Positions 19,874 to 29,669 of a DNA stretch of 64,000 bases are shown here, in pieces. The stretch spans positions 62,001 through 126,000 of the forward strand of contig NZ_JAGGKG010000007.1 of assembly GCF_017873435.1 (NCBI RefSeq). The letters run 5' to 3'. Each line of letters begins with the position of its first letter. Position 1 is the stretch's first letter. The notes below the pieces were generated by a model that saw nothing but the letters and a program-made list of their open reading frames with translations, did no database searches and was not told the origin of the DNA. Source of the stretch: Paenibacillus turicensis (GTDB taxonomy: Bacteria > Bacillota > Bacilli > Paenibacillales > Paenibacillaceae). The position numbers and the translations under genes are program-made.

Positions 19874-20557
19874 ATGGAGTTTTTAAAGGTTGAAAATTTA
19901 TGTAAGGTATATGGTAAAGGAGAAAATCAAGTTACCGCACTGGACAATGTTTCGTTAAGTATTGAAAAGGGGGAGTTTACCGCCATCATCGGTTCGTCCG
20001 GCTCTGGGAAATCTACATTGCTTCACATGATTGGTGGCGTAGATGTACCAACCAATGGAAAAATATTTTTGAATGGCATGGATGTATATGGTCAAAGCAA
20101 TGACAAGCTAGCCATTTTTCGTAGACGACAGGTGGGATTGATTTATCAGTTTCATAATCTCATACCCACTTTAAATGTAGTGGAAAATATCACTTTACCC
20201 GTACTCATGGACAAGCGCAAGGTGAACGAGGAACGACTTAATGACCTGTTAGAGCTTCTTGGCTTAAAGGAACGGAAAAATCATTTGCCTAATCAGCTAT
20301 CAGGTGGTCAGCAGCAACGTGTTTCGATCGGGCGTGCCTTGATGAATGCGCCAGCGGTCATGCTTGCGGACGAACCTACTGGGAGCTTGGATAGTAAAAA
20401 TGGACATGAGATTATTAATTTATTGAAATTAAGTAATCAAAAATATCGGCAAACCCTGCTTCTCGTAACTCATGACGAAAATATCGCTTTACAAGCAGAT
20501 CGGATTATTGGCATATCGGACGGTAAAGTTGTGAGAGACGAGCGGGTGCGATCATGA
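19874..20557 (+). CDS. ABC transporter ATP-binding protein
   Basis: A 227-residue ATPase of the LolD/MacB class. Walker A is GSSGSGKST, the signature is LSGGQQQR, Walker B is VMLADEPTGSLD and the H-loop is VTHDE. It is preceded by a two-component system and its stop overlaps the start of the permease gene (ATGA), so the four genes probably form one functional module for efflux or envelope stress. RBS AAAGGAG. Substrate unknown. Confidence 0.95.
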   Translation: MEFLKVENLCKVYGKGENQVTALDNVSLSIEKGEFTAIIGSSGSGKSTLLHMIGGVDVPTNGKIFLNGMDVYGQSNDKLAIFRRRQVGLIYQFHNLIPTLNVVENITLPVLMDKRKVNEERLNDLLELLGLKERKNHLPNQLSGGQQQRVSIGRALMNAPAVMLADEPTGSLDSKNGHEIINLLKLSNQKYRQTLLLVTHDENIALQADRIIGISDGKVVRDERVRS

Positions 20558-23163
20558 ATATTTTCAATAAAGTTACCCTGCAAGGCATGAAAAAAAGTCG
20601 TACAAGAACGATTGTTACGATTATTGGGGTTATGCTAGCAGCAGCGATGATCACAGGTGTTGCCACCTTTGCCACTTCTCTTCAAGACTATATGGTAAAA
20701 GGCGCAATTATTAATTATGGTAATTGGCATGTTCAGTTGGTAGATGTGGATACATCCTTTATACAGCAGCAGGGACTTAATAACAGGATTGAAAGTACCG
20801 CTACCTTTGACAATGTTGGTTATGCCCAGCTTGAAGGGGGAAAAAATGCCAATAAACCCTATTTGTTTATCGCAGGATTTAGTCCGAAAACTTTTGCTCA
20901 TGTACCGATTAATCTTCTATCAGGAAGAATGCCTCAAAACAGTGGGGAAATTATTGTGCCTGCGCATCTTTCAACGAATGCTGGTGTTAAACTGTCGGTA
21001 GGAGAGACGTTATCACTTGAGGTTGGAAATCGTATGGAAGGAAATAAAAGGCTGAATCAACACGATCCTTATATTTCTGGCAAAAAGGAAGGCACAACGA
21101 AAGAAATCCTCAAGCCAAATACTGAAAAAAGATACACTGTTGTTGGAATATTTCAAAGAACTAAATTCGAGGAAACCTCTGCACCAGGTTATACCGTAAT
21201 TACGCAAGCTGACTCACAGGAAAAGGTGGAAAGCCATAGCCTATTTGTAACATTAAAAAATCCTCGTGATGTTAAAGGTTATGTTAGTGATGTAGCGTAT
21301 GGAAAAGCTTATGTCTATAACGAAAATGTATTACGTTTTATGGGAATTACGAACAACGATAGCTTGTTTAAAATGCTTTTGTATATGCTAGGTGCGATTG
21401 TGCTTGCGATCATTATGGTTGGCTCCATTTTTATGATTTATAACTCCTTTACGATTTCATTAAATGAACGTACACGCCAATTTGGAATTCTCTCATCGGT
21501 AGGAGCTACGCCTAAGCAATTACGAAATTCGGTGTTGTTTGAGGGATTTTGCATTGGTGTGATTGGCATCCCGCTTGGCATAATTGTCGGAATCGGTAGC
21601 ATGGGGCTGGTCATTTCTGCGGTTACTAGCAATTTTGGTAATATGCTCTATGAAAATGTACCCTTAACATTAAAGATCTCTCTCCCTGCGATTGTTGTTG
21701 CTGCGGTCGTGTCTATGGTGACGATACTGATTTCTGCTTATATCCCTGCAAGAAAGGCAGCAAACACGCCAGTCATGGAAAGTATTCGCCAAACCAATGA
21801 GGTTAAGGTGGAATCAAAGGCTGTCAGAACGTCTAAGCTGGCACAACGAATATATGGCTTAGAAGGGACGCTTGCTCTCAAAAATTTTAAAAGAAATAAA
21901 AAACGTTATCGAAGCATTGTATTATCGCTTATTTTAAGTGTAGTGTTATTTATATCCGCAAGTTCATTTGTAACGGATATGAAAATGACTTCTGAGCGAG
22001 CCACTGTGTTTACGACCTATGATATTGGTGTTGCTACACCAGATATAAAAGATAACGAGATGCTGGCGCTTTTTGACAAATTAAAAACGGTGGAGGGTGT
22101 ATACGAAAGCTCTTATCACGTACTTATGAAGTATTCCCTATTTGCTAAGCCCAGCGACCTTTCTGACTACTGCTGGCAAGAAACGGGTGAAAATCAAAAT
22201 AAGGATAAGGTTAACCTTTCTACGAGTATTCAATTTATTGATGACAATACTTATGCAGCTATAGTGAAAAAGGTAGGTTTACCTGAAAAAGAATATAGTG
22301 GAGAAAAAGCGAAGCTAATTGCAGTTGCCAAAGTAGAAATCCCTGAGCAAGAAAATCGCACAATGGAGGTAGGGGAAATTCCCGACTTGTTTAAGCCATC
22401 TTCCATAAGTGTATCTGTTGCTCCAGAGGTGGAGGGGAAGGCCAAAGTAGAAGAGGAGCAGGTTATCAATCTGACCTTTGTAAATACCGTTCCTCCCGAT
22501 TCCTTACCCATTGTAGATGCTAAGCTGTCTAAGGTTCCATATACCTTAACGATTTTAGCGCCTTATTCTCTGAAGGAGAGATTTGAAACGCCTAGTAGCC
22601 ATGTGGCTGTTAAGGGGATGACCTTTCTTTCAAAAGAGGCTACAAAATCTGTAAACAAGATGGAACCAATCATTAAGGGAGCGGCAATGACAGGAGAATA
22701 CAAGCTTTACAATATGCATCAAATGCTGGATGAAAGTCGCAACTTTATATTTATTACTAACGTATTTGCATATACGTTTATCATTATGATTTCGCTAATT
22801 GCTATTGCGAATGTGTTCAATACAATTTCGACGAATATTAAGCTACGCCGGCGTGAGCTTGCCATGCTTCGCTCTGTAGGGATGTCTGAACGTAGCTTTC
22901 AGAAGATGATGAATTTTGAGTGTGCCTTTTATGGATTACGGGCGTTACTTATCGGTCTTCCCGTCGCGATATTATGCTCTTGGCTCATTTACAAAGGATT
23001 GTTTGTGGCAGGTGCGGATAATATTGATTATATTTTCCCTTGGGAAAGTATCGGAATTAGCGTCTTTAGTGTACTCTTTATCGTCTTTATAACGATGTTA
23101 TATGCGATTAGTAAAATAAAAAAAGAAAATATTATCGATGCGTTGCGGGATGATATGACTTAA
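20554..23163 (+). CDS. large FtsX-type ABC transporter permease
   Basis: An 869-residue membrane protein with two FtsX cores. Order: TM1 (about 18-40, IVTIIGVMLAAAMITGV), outer domain (about 45-265), three TMs of the first FtsX core (about 270-400, with RTRQFGILSSVGATPKQLR), then TM5 (about 450-470), a second outer domain (to about 720) and a second FtsX core of three TMs (LRRRELAMLRSVGMSE) at the C-terminus. Single-chain permeases of this size usually work as the whole membrane unit with an ATPase dimer. It overlaps the ATPase gene by four bases. It contrasts with the shortened permease at 5439-7253. Confidence 0.93.
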   Translation: MNIFNKVTLQGMKKSRTRTIVTIIGVMLAAAMITGVATFATSLQDYMVKGAIINYGNWHVQLVDVDTSFIQQQGLNNRIESTATFDNVGYAQLEGGKNANKPYLFIAGFSPKTFAHVPINLLSGRMPQNSGEIIVPAHLSTNAGVKLSVGETLSLEVGNRMEGNKRLNQHDPYISGKKEGTTKEILKPNTEKRYTVVGIFQRTKFEETSAPGYTVITQADSQEKVESHSLFVTLKNPRDVKGYVSDVAYGKAYVYNENVLRFMGITNNDSLFKMLLYMLGAIVLAIIMVGSIFMIYNSFTISLNERTRQFGILSSVGATPKQLRNSVLFEGFCIGVIGIPLGIIVGIGSMGLVISAVTSNFGNMLYENVPLTLKISLPAIVVAAVVSMVTILISAYIPARKAANTPVMESIRQTNEVKVESKAVRTSKLAQRIYGLEGTLALKNFKRNKKRYRSIVLSLILSVVLFISASSFVTDMKMTSERATVFTTYDIGVATPDIKDNEMLALFDKLKTVEGVYESSYHVLMKYSLFAKPSDLSDYCWQETGENQNKDKVNLSTSIQFIDDNTYAAIVKKVGLPEKEYSGEKAKLIAVAKVEIPEQENRTMEVGEIPDLFKPSSISVSVAPEVEGKAKVEEEQVINLTFVNTVPPDSLPIVDAKLSKVPYTLTILAPYSLKERFETPSSHVAVKGMTFLSKEATKSVNKMEPIIKGAAMTGEYKLYNMHQMLDESRNFIFITNVFAYTFIIMISLIAIANVFNTISTNIKLRRRELAMLRSVGMSERSFQKMMNFECAFYGLRALLIGLPVAILCSWLIYKGLFVAGADNIDYIFPWESIGISVFSVLFIVFITMLYAISKIKKENIIDALRDDMT

Positions 23164-23196
23164 AATAATATAGACAAAAAATACCCTTAAAAAATA

Positions 23197-23241
23197 GCCC
23201 TTCGGAAAGAAGATTTAGTATGTTCTTTTATCCGAAGGGTT
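23197..23241. terminator. bidirectional terminator
   Basis: AGCCCTTCGGA pairs with TCCGAAGGGTT around a 24-base loop. A-rich sequence on the left gives a T-run on the minus strand. It separates the plus-strand permease gene from the convergent minus-strand esterase gene. Confidence 0.88.
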
Positions 23242-23246
23242 TAAGC

Positions 23247-24134
23247 TTATTGTTTGGACTTAATAATATCTATGATTTGTTCCATTGCTTTCTTTGCTTC
23301 TGGAATCGGGAAGACAGGGAATACATGGTTCATTTTAGGATACTCAAAATAATTGATGTCTACTTTTTCTTTTTCGGCTAAGGCTTTAAATTTACGAGCA
23401 TCAGGCAAAAATATTTCGTGTGTGCCTATAAATAATGTGATTTTACCTAAACCATGTATTGGTCCGTTAATTGGACTAATTAAGTAATCATTGGTTGGTG
23501 TATCACCAGCATAGGTTTTACCTGCCTCGATCAATAGCGGTAAATCAAGCATGGGCTCTACTTTTAAAAGTGATGGAATTTCAGGATGGTCTAGATTGAT
23601 GTCTAGCCATGGGGAAAGCAAGATAATATTACCTGGCTGAGGCAGTCCTTCCCTCAATATTAATTGTGATAATGCAAGTGTTAGACCACCACCCGCAGAA
23701 TCACCCATAATTACAATGTTTTCAGGTGAGGTTTTAGTTAATAAATCTTTATAAATAGGTAGAACGCTAGCTAACGCCTCGTGATATTGATAATTAGGTG
23801 CTTTTGGATAGATGGGGATGGTTATTGTTCCATTTAGTTTTTGAGTTAATTGATATAGAAAACGCCAATGCCATACCAGCGGCTGCTCAATATATCCTCC
23901 ACCAGGCAAAAATAAGATTTGTCTTTCATCTGGTTGCCATGGGGATTTCATCATATAGGTATCTATCGAATAGGCGTTTGTTTTTACAATGCTGTATTTA
24001 CGTTGTAGCTTAGACGGAAGTACATAGGGAGACTCATGTTCTCTCCTTTTTTTCTCTAGATAGGTAGTTGGATCGAATGGTTTTTTAGTTAATTTTAATA
24101 AAAGTTCGACAAGAGCGCTTTGCCAGCTTCTCAT
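23247..24134 (-). CDS. alpha/beta hydrolase, esterase/lipase (HSL-like)
   Basis: A 295-residue hydrolase of the alpha/beta-hydrolase fold-3 (hormone-sensitive-lipase-like) group. The oxyanion-hole motif is LPGGGYIEQP (Pro in place of the usual His before GGG), the nucleophile elbow is GDSAGGG, the acid residue probably lies near GTHEIFLPD, and the catalytic His is in MNHVFPVFP. It is cytoplasmic with a hydrophobic N-terminal helix. It is divergent from a LysR regulator gene with a long inverted repeat between them, so LysR control is likely. Natural substrate unknown. Confidence 0.88.
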   Translation of the reverse strand: MRSWQSALVELLLKLTKKPFDPTTYLEKKRREHESPYVLPSKLQRKYSIVKTNAYSIDTYMMKSPWQPDERQILFLPGGGYIEQPLVWHWRFLYQLTQKLNGTITIPIYPKAPNYQYHEALASVLPIYKDLLTKTSPENIVIMGDSAGGGLTLALSQLILREGLPQPGNIILLSPWLDINLDHPEIPSLLKVEPMLDLPLLIEAGKTYAGDTPTNDYLISPINGPIHGLGKITLFIGTHEIFLPDARKFKALAEKEKVDINYFEYPKMNHVFPVFPIPEAKKAMEQIIDIIKSKQ

Positions 24135-24193
24135 TTTAGGCTCCCCCTTGCTGAGAATGATATAAGATTCACATAACTTTAGATTTTCCTTTG

Positions 24194-24232
24194 ATATATT
24201 TTATGATACCAATGTATTGTGATAAAATATAT
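24194..24232. promoter_or_regulatory. candidate LysR operator
   Basis: ATATATTTTAT (24194-24204) and ATAAAATATAT (24222-24232) are exact 11-base reverse complements separated by 17 bases, in the gap between the divergent esterase and lysR genes. AT-rich dyads of this kind are typical LysR-type sites; the assignment is by position. Confidence 0.5.
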
Positions 24233-24279
24233 TTAATTAAATTTAATGATCATAAATATTTATTTAAGGATGAAGTTCC

Positions 24280-25209
24280 ATGAATATAATACAGCTACAA
24301 TACTTGATTACGGCTGCAACCTATGGCTCCTTTACTAAGGCGGCTAGTATCCATCACATGACAGTGCCCACGATTAGTCAATCCATAAAACAGCTAGAGG
24401 GAGAATTGGATACGGCTATTTTTCATCGAACGAAAAAAGGAATTGTCGCAACGAAGGAAGGTGAACTGATCCTTCAACATGCAGCTTCTATCCTTAGAAG
24501 TGTCGATATGATGAAACATGAGCTTTCGCAGCTTAAAGAAGAATATTGTGAAAATATTATTATTTCAACGATTCCAGGACTGGTTCCGTTAGTTGTACAA
24601 GCTACAATTGAATTTGCTCAAAAATATCCTTTACTTAATGTACAAATGATCGAAGGTGATACACAGACGGTGATGAATCACGTCAATGAAGGGTATGCAA
24701 GTATGGGATTTCTTTCTTATAGCTCTAACCAGCAACAGGATAATTCATTGGAATGGTTGTCTATCATCAAAGGTAAGGCGGCACTGATCGTGAGCAAAAA
24801 TTCATCACTATGCGTTTTGAACACAATAAGTGCAGAAGATATCAAAAACGAAGTGTTTGTTCTTTATAAGGATGAAGATGTTGAACAATTAGCTCAGCAA
24901 TTTCTAGATGAACAGCCATCAAACCGCATTGCCCTTTCAACGAATAATATCGAGGCTATATATCAAATGGTTGTTAGAGGAAACACAATCACGATTGCAC
25001 CTGATTTTATTACTAAGTTTTTACGTGAGACTGATCAGGAACAGTTGGTAACGATCCCATTACAAAAGTATCAGACAGAGGACGTTATTTTGGGACGAAT
25101 TACTAGAAAAAATGAGCAGCCATCAAGAATGATAAATGAATTTACTGCTAGACTGATGGAATTATGTAAGGTAGGAGGAAGTAAAATTGAAAACTTTATT
25201 TCGATATAA
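24280..25209 (+). CDS. LysR-family transcriptional regulator
   Basis: A 309-residue LysR-type regulator. The N-terminal winged HTH (about 1-60: LQYLITAATYGSFTKAASIH, then TISQSIKQLEGELDTAIFHR) is followed by a periplasmic-binding-like effector domain (about 90-300). It is divergent from the esterase gene, its likely target, and overlaps the start of the downstream DinB gene by 23 bases, so DinB is probably in the same transcript. The inducer is unknown. Confidence 0.92.
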   Translation: MNIIQLQYLITAATYGSFTKAASIHHMTVPTISQSIKQLEGELDTAIFHRTKKGIVATKEGELILQHAASILRSVDMMKHELSQLKEEYCENIIISTIPGLVPLVVQATIEFAQKYPLLNVQMIEGDTQTVMNHVNEGYASMGFLSYSSNQQQDNSLEWLSIIKGKAALIVSKNSSLCVLNTISAEDIKNEVFVLYKDEDVEQLAQQFLDEQPSNRIALSTNNIEAIYQMVVRGNTITIAPDFITKFLRETDQEQLVTIPLQKYQTEDVILGRITRKNEQPSRMINEFTARLMELCKVGGSKIENFISI

Positions 25210-25645
25210 CTGGAGCGTAAGAGATGAATGGTTAGAATTATGCAGTCAAATTTCAAGGGAAGAATTGTTGCGTCAACGAGTTGGAGGAGTAGGTAGCATC
25301 CTATATACATTTTTCCACATCATAGATGTAGAATATAGTTGGATTCGCGGAATACAGGGTAAGCCCGATATCCAAATTCAATATGCAGACTATCAGTCTC
25401 TTGAGCAGATAAAAAATCTTTCAGATGGTTGGAGAAATGAACCGCAGGATTTCTTAAATACATGGACAAGCAAATTTGAAAATGAAACCGTTACCGTTCC
25501 ATGGACAGATCAACATTATACCAAAGGCGAAATCCTGCGTCATCTAATTGCACATGAAATACATCATATAGGTCAGTTATCCATTTGGATAAAAGAACTT
25601 GGGTTACAGCCCGTATCGGCAAATGTAATTGGAAGAAATTTATAG
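25187..25645 (+). CDS. DinB/YfiT-type putative metalloenzyme
   Basis: A 152-residue four-helix-bundle protein of the DinB superfamily. Metal-ligand histidines appear as HIIDVEY (about residue 44) and HEIHHIGQ (about 125-132), the three-His pattern of the family. Members often act as thiol-dependent transferases with bacillithiol or mycothiol, or are damage-inducible proteins of unknown role. The start is TTG 25187 with AGGAGGAA six bases upstream, inside the lysR 3' end. It is followed by a terminator hairpin. Confidence 0.87.
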   Translation: MKTLFRYNWSVRDEWLELCSQISREELLRQRVGGVGSILYTFFHIIDVEYSWIRGIQGKPDIQIQYADYQSLEQIKNLSDGWRNEPQDFLNTWTSKFENETVTVPWTDQHYTKGEILRHLIAHEIHHIGQLSIWIKELGLQPVSANVIGRNL

Positions 25646-25650
25646 ATAAA

Positions 25651-25692
25651 GACTTATTAAGTAGACGACTTTCTTTTACTTAATAAGTAGTC
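25651..25692. terminator. bidirectional terminator
   Basis: GACTTATTAAGTAG pairs with ACTTAATAAG-TA-GTC around a T-rich loop. It overlaps the stop of the minus-strand acetyltransferase gene and follows the DinB gene, so it can serve both convergent genes. Confidence 0.75.
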
Positions 25693-26323
25693 TCTTTAGT
25701 GTGTCTATATCATTTGCCGAAACCAATTGCTCGAGATGCTCAAATATTTTTTGCTCATCCCAATTCCACCATTGAAGCTCCAACAACAAATTAATTATTT
25801 CATCACTAAAACGCTTTTTTATCATTTTAGCAGGATTACCGCCAACGATCGTATAAGGCTCAACATTTTTTACAACAGTGGAGTTACTAGCAACAATGGC
25901 GCCGTCACCAATTTTTACACCTGGCATTATTGTGACATGTTGTCCCAGCCATACATCATTGCCAATTACAGTATCTCCTTTAAAAGGTAATTGCTCCATC
26001 GTTGGTGTGACCTTTTCCCAACCTCCAGCAAAAATATTGAAGGGATACGTTGTGAAGCCATCCATCCGGTGATTAGCGCCATTCATAATGAAAGTAACCC
26101 CTTCAGCTAAGGCGCAAAACTTGCCAATTACCAGCTTATCACCTATAAAGTCATAATGATGCTGAATATTGTTATAAAAAAGTTCAGGTGAGCTTGTGTT
26201 ATCGCTATAATAGGTATAATCACCAATCTCAACGTTGGGTCTACTTGGTAAATTATTTATGTAACACACGGTTTTAATATTTTCATTTGGATAAAGCTTA
26301 TTTTTGTCAGGAGCTATCGACAT
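25676..26323 (-). CDS. Vat/CatB-family hexapeptide acetyltransferase
   Basis: A 215-residue left-handed beta-helix acetyltransferase of the xenobiotic acetyltransferase group. Hexapeptide repeats are clear (VIGNDVWLGQHVTIMPGVKI, then GDGAIVASNSTVV), the catalytic His is in NGANHRMDGFTTYPF, and EPYTIVGGNPAK closes the helix. Length and motifs match streptogramin A (Vat) and chloramphenicol (CatB) acetyltransferases, and chromosomal homologues are common in Bacillales. The true acceptor cannot be read from sequence. Start ATG 26323 follows GAGAGGAAG. Confidence 0.88.
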   Translation of the reverse strand: MSIAPDKNKLYPNENIKTVCYINNLPSRPNVEIGDYTYYSDNTSSPELFYNNIQHHYDFIGDKLVIGKFCALAEGVTFIMNGANHRMDGFTTYPFNIFAGGWEKVTPTMEQLPFKGDTVIGNDVWLGQHVTIMPGVKIGDGAIVASNSTVVKNVEPYTIVGGNPAKMIKKRFSDEIINLLLELQWWNWDEQKIFEHLEQLVSANDIDTLKRLLIK

Positions 26324-26434
26324 ACTTACACTTCCTCTCATATGTATATTAATCATGTTCATGATAGACTACCTTGTATACTATATCAGAAGATATCACC
26401 TGAAAGAAAATATGTCTAATTATAGGGGGATACG

Positions 26435-27307
26435 ATGCACTATACTCAAGTTAAAGGAATATTGTCTTCCAAAAATGTGATGAATCTATATCGCGGCTGT
26501 ACGCATGGCTGCATTTATTGTGACTCTAGAAGTAGTTGCTATCAAATGGATCATGATTTTGAGGATATTGCCATCAAAGAAAATGCAATCGAACTGCTAG
26601 AAGCTACGCTCAAGCGTAAACGGAAAAAGTGTATGATCAGTACAGGTTCAATGACAGACCCTTATATGCCTTTGGAGTTAAAAATAGAAAATACTCGTAA
26701 ATCACTACAGTTGATACATAAATATGGTTTTGGAGTTTCAATGATTACAAAATCAAATCGTATTTTGCGGGACATGGACTTATTACAGAAGATCAATGAA
26801 AAAACTAAATGCGTTGTGCAAATGACATTGACGACTGTGGATGAAGATTTATGTCGTAAAATAGAGCCAAATGTAAGCACAACAAAGGAGCGCTTTGAGG
26901 TATTGCTACAAATGCGTGATGCAGGTATACCTACCGTAGTCTGGTTGTCTCCGATTTTACCCTTTATTAATGATACGGCGGAAAATATTGCAGGCATCTT
27001 AGACTTATGCATTGAAGCCAAAGTTTATGGAATTCTTTGTTTTGGTATGGGGCTTACATTGCGAGAGGGGAATAGGGAGTATTTTTACAAGCAGTTAGAC
27101 CTACAGTTTCCTCATTTGAAGGAAAAATATATACGGACCTATGGAAATCAATATTATATAGCGAGTCCTAACAACCGCAGCTTAATGAAAATGTTTCAGC
27201 AAAAATGTAAGAAAAATGGGATTGCGCATGATGTTAATGGCATCTTTGAATATTTAAATACATTCGAAGAAAAGCAGATGTATGAGCAGTTGAGTCTTTT
27301 TGATTGA
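26435..27307 (+). CDS. SPL-family radical SAM protein
   Basis: A 290-residue radical SAM enzyme. The cluster motif is CTHGCIYC (CxxxCxxC) at about 22-29, with the strand ISTGSMTDPYMPLE and the spore-photoproduct-lyase-like pattern ITKSNRILRDMDLL. It is shorter than true SplB and belongs to the Rv2578c/SPL-like family of unknown substrate. Additional cysteines (SSCY, KKCM, KTKC) may be structural. It is divergent from the Vat-like gene and stands alone; RBS TAGGGGG before the ATG. Confidence 0.88.
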   Translation: MHYTQVKGILSSKNVMNLYRGCTHGCIYCDSRSSCYQMDHDFEDIAIKENAIELLEATLKRKRKKCMISTGSMTDPYMPLELKIENTRKSLQLIHKYGFGVSMITKSNRILRDMDLLQKINEKTKCVVQMTLTTVDEDLCRKIEPNVSTTKERFEVLLQMRDAGIPTVVWLSPILPFINDTAENIAGILDLCIEAKVYGILCFGMGLTLREGNREYFYKQLDLQFPHLKEKYIRTYGNQYYIASPNNRSLMKMFQQKCKKNGIAHDVNGIFEYLNTFEEKQMYEQLSLFD

Positions 27308-27341
27308 GGGCTGATAGCTCAGGTCACAAGAAATAAAAAAT

Positions 27342-27367
27342 GATTAACCCATATTTATGAGTTAATC
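27342..27367 (-). terminator. terminator of the oxidoreductase unit
   Basis: GATTAAC pairs with GTTAATC around a 12-base loop, followed on the minus strand by ATTTTTTATTTC. It lies beyond the end of the broken oxidoreductase gene (stop at 27411). Confidence 0.7.
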
Positions 27368-27410
27368 GTAGTGGTAAACCTTACATTTTTATTTTTCTAT
27401 CCTTCATGTT

Positions 27411-28374
27411 TTATAGTTCAATAACAAGTGCATCGCGCTGGGCAATCAAGCACAATTCAGCTGCTTTAAATGCATGCTCTTGACTCATCGCATTTTCTGT
27501 ATCATTCAAGCAATCTAAAATTAATTCTCCAAAATAAGGAAAACCGACCTTGCCGCCGACCTTCATATGAAATTCACCTTGTGCCTAAACCGTCTGGCGT
27601 TAGCCAGTCCACGCGGAAATAACCGGTTGCTCCGTTTTCCCCCACCACCGTCAAATCACCAAAATCCTCAAGCTCAGGATAATTTTTGTTGGCGTAATTG
27701 GCGACCTTGCTGTTTACGATCTTCCCGTCCCTGTTACCGGTAAAATAAAGAAATTGCTCTAATTGATGTGAGCCAATATCGCATAGGATACCGCCGTATT
27801 TTTCCTTATCAAAAAACCAGTCAGGGCGTGATGATGCATTTAGGCGATGGGGGCCAAATCCAATAACCTGCACGACACGCCCGATTGCACCTTGCTTAAT
27901 GAGATTTCCTGCATGTACGGCACTTTCTACATGTAGTCGCTCGCTGTAATATATAGCGTATTTTTTTCCAGTTTCACGGGCTGTTGTCCGCGCTTCCTCT
28001 AATTGCTCCAACGTCGTAAATGGTGTTTTGTCCGTAAAATAATGCTTCCCACTTCGCATCACACGTACCCCAAGTGGACCACGAAGATTAGGCACAGCAG
28101 CAGCAGCAACCATTACCACCTCAGGATCTTCCAAAAGCTGTTCCTCATATTCCGCAATTTCTACCTCGGGATATTTTTGCTGGAAGGCTTCCGCCTTAGC
28201 TCGATCTTTGTCATATACCCATTTGAGCTTGGCTCCGGCTTCAATCAATCCATTGCACATACCATAGATATGTCCATGATCCAGACTCATGGCGGCAAAT
28301 ATAAATTGTCCCGGCTCAACAACAGGCTTCACTTCTCCTGTCGGTGCGTAATTCATACCATCGTTTTTGTTCAT
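27411..28374 (-). pseudogene. Gfo/Idh/MocA-family oxidoreductase, internally deleted and frameshifted
   Basis: The open frame from 28374 gives 266 residues of a normal Gfo/Idh oxidoreductase (FTDKTPFTTLEQLEEA, GGILCDIGSHQLEQFLYF) and stops at 27574 right after VDWLTPDGLGTR. In another frame, 27578 down to 27411, a typical C-terminus of the same family continues (GEFHMKVGGKVGFPYFGELI, later TENAMSQEHAFKAAELC). The linking region, usually TWGDGRLTILGT-like and some tens of residues, is absent. So a deletion with loss of frame has cut the gene in two. The start overlaps the stop of the intact upstream paralog by one base, which shows the former operon. The product is probably not a functional enzyme. 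Confidence 0.85.
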
Positions 28375-29507
28375 TATAAAACACCCTTTCCTTCATTTTG
28401 TGATGCCGCAATTTGTTTCTGCAAATATGAATAATACATATCCTCATCCATTGGTAAAGAAACCCAATCATCTAGCCAAGTGGAAAGCAGCATGGCATTC
28501 GACAACATAAGGCCCTTTATTCCCTCTTCGCCAGGCGCGATTAATGGTTCTTCGAACAATATGCTATTGACCCAATTTTGCGTAATGCCTTTATGATCAG
28601 GATTTTTCCCATGTATCGGAATTTCACATTTCCAGCATTCCGGCTGGCCAAATCCACCATTGAAGGTAGCATTAAATTCCCGTTCCGACGTTCTTAGTCT
28701 CCAGAAGGTTAATTGGCCGTCTTCAATGACTACTTTGCCTCGATCTCCACTAATTTCTAATCGATTAGTACCGGGTGCTTCCCCTGTCGTTGTTACGAAC
28801 ACGCCAGTTGCTCCATTTTCATACTCTACAAAAGCAGTTACATCGTCCTCAACCTCAATGTTGCGATGCTTGCCAAAATAGCAAAAGGCACGGACTCGTT
28901 TGGGCATTAAATTAATGGTCCACTGCCATAAGTCTAGCTGATGTGGGTCCTGATTTAACAGTACGCCTCCGCCTTCTCCAGCCCATGTTGCTCTCCAAGT
29001 TCCAGAGTTATAATAAGATTGCGAACGATACCAATTGGTTATAATCCAGTTCGTACGCCTGATTTCGCCAAGCTCACCGCTATCATTCAATTCCTTTAGC
29101 TTCTGGTAAAGCGGGTTGGTACGCTGATTATACATCATGCTGAATTTGGTATTGCTAAGGGCAGCCGCATCATTCATTTCGCGCACTTGCTTGGTATAAA
29201 CTCCTGCCGGTTTTTCGCATAGCACATGTAGCCCTTTTTTAAAAGCGGCGATGGCCAACTCGGGATGAGAATAATGTGGGGTTACGATCATAACCCCATC
29301 CACCAGTCCAGAGGCCATCATTTCATAAGGATCAGAGAACAGGATAACATGTTCTCCAGCATTTTCCTTAGCCCATTCTAACCGTGCAGCATCGGAATCG
29401 CTTACAGCAGTCAACTGGATGTTTTTAACCTCGCCTCTTTTTAAATAGTCAATATGTCCTTTGCCCATGTTTCCCAACCCGATAATACCGAGCCTTACAA
29501 TGTCCAT
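28374..29507 (-). CDS. Gfo/Idh/MocA-family oxidoreductase
   Basis: A 377-residue NAD(P)-dependent sugar/cyclitol-type dehydrogenase. The Rossmann motif is GIIGLGNMGKGH at the N-terminus, the conserved ECEKPAG-type motif appears as LCEKPAGVYT, and the substrate domain has GGGVLLNQDPHQLDLWQW with the conserved Asp and His. It is followed, with a one-base overlap, by a second but broken Gfo/Idh gene, and is divergent from an AraC regulator, so the set looks like a small sugar-derivative catabolic unit. The substrate is unknown. RBS GGGAGA. Confidence 0.9.
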   Translation of the reverse strand: MDIVRLGIIGLGNMGKGHIDYLKRGEVKNIQLTAVSDSDAARLEWAKENAGEHVILFSDPYEMMASGLVDGVMIVTPHYSHPELAIAAFKKGLHVLCEKPAGVYTKQVREMNDAAALSNTKFSMMYNQRTNPLYQKLKELNDSGELGEIRRTNWIITNWYRSQSYYNSGTWRATWAGEGGGVLLNQDPHQLDLWQWTINLMPKRVRAFCYFGKHRNIEVEDDVTAFVEYENGATGVFVTTTGEAPGTNRLEISGDRGKVVIEDGQLTFWRLRTSEREFNATFNGGFGQPECWKCEIPIHGKNPDHKGITQNWVNSILFEEPLIAPGEEGIKGLMLSNAMLLSTWLDDWVSLPMDEDMYYSYLQKQIAASQNEGKGVL

Positions 29508-29669
29508 TCTGAAAATCTCCCCTTTATTTTTCCTAATTTCACTCAGACGCTACACACTATTCATATTAATAAAAGAATCCATAAACGGCTTCTACAAGGT
29601 TAATGGATTCTTCTATTTTATTTGACTCTGATTGGTGTATAATTTAAGTAGTATTAGGAGGGGAAACTC

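Noticed and set aside
18105-23163. BceRS-BceAB bacitracin module
   Set aside because: The layout is similar, but the kinase H-box (AHQLRTPLT) and the two-core 869-residue permease are not clearly Bce-type, so no name was given.
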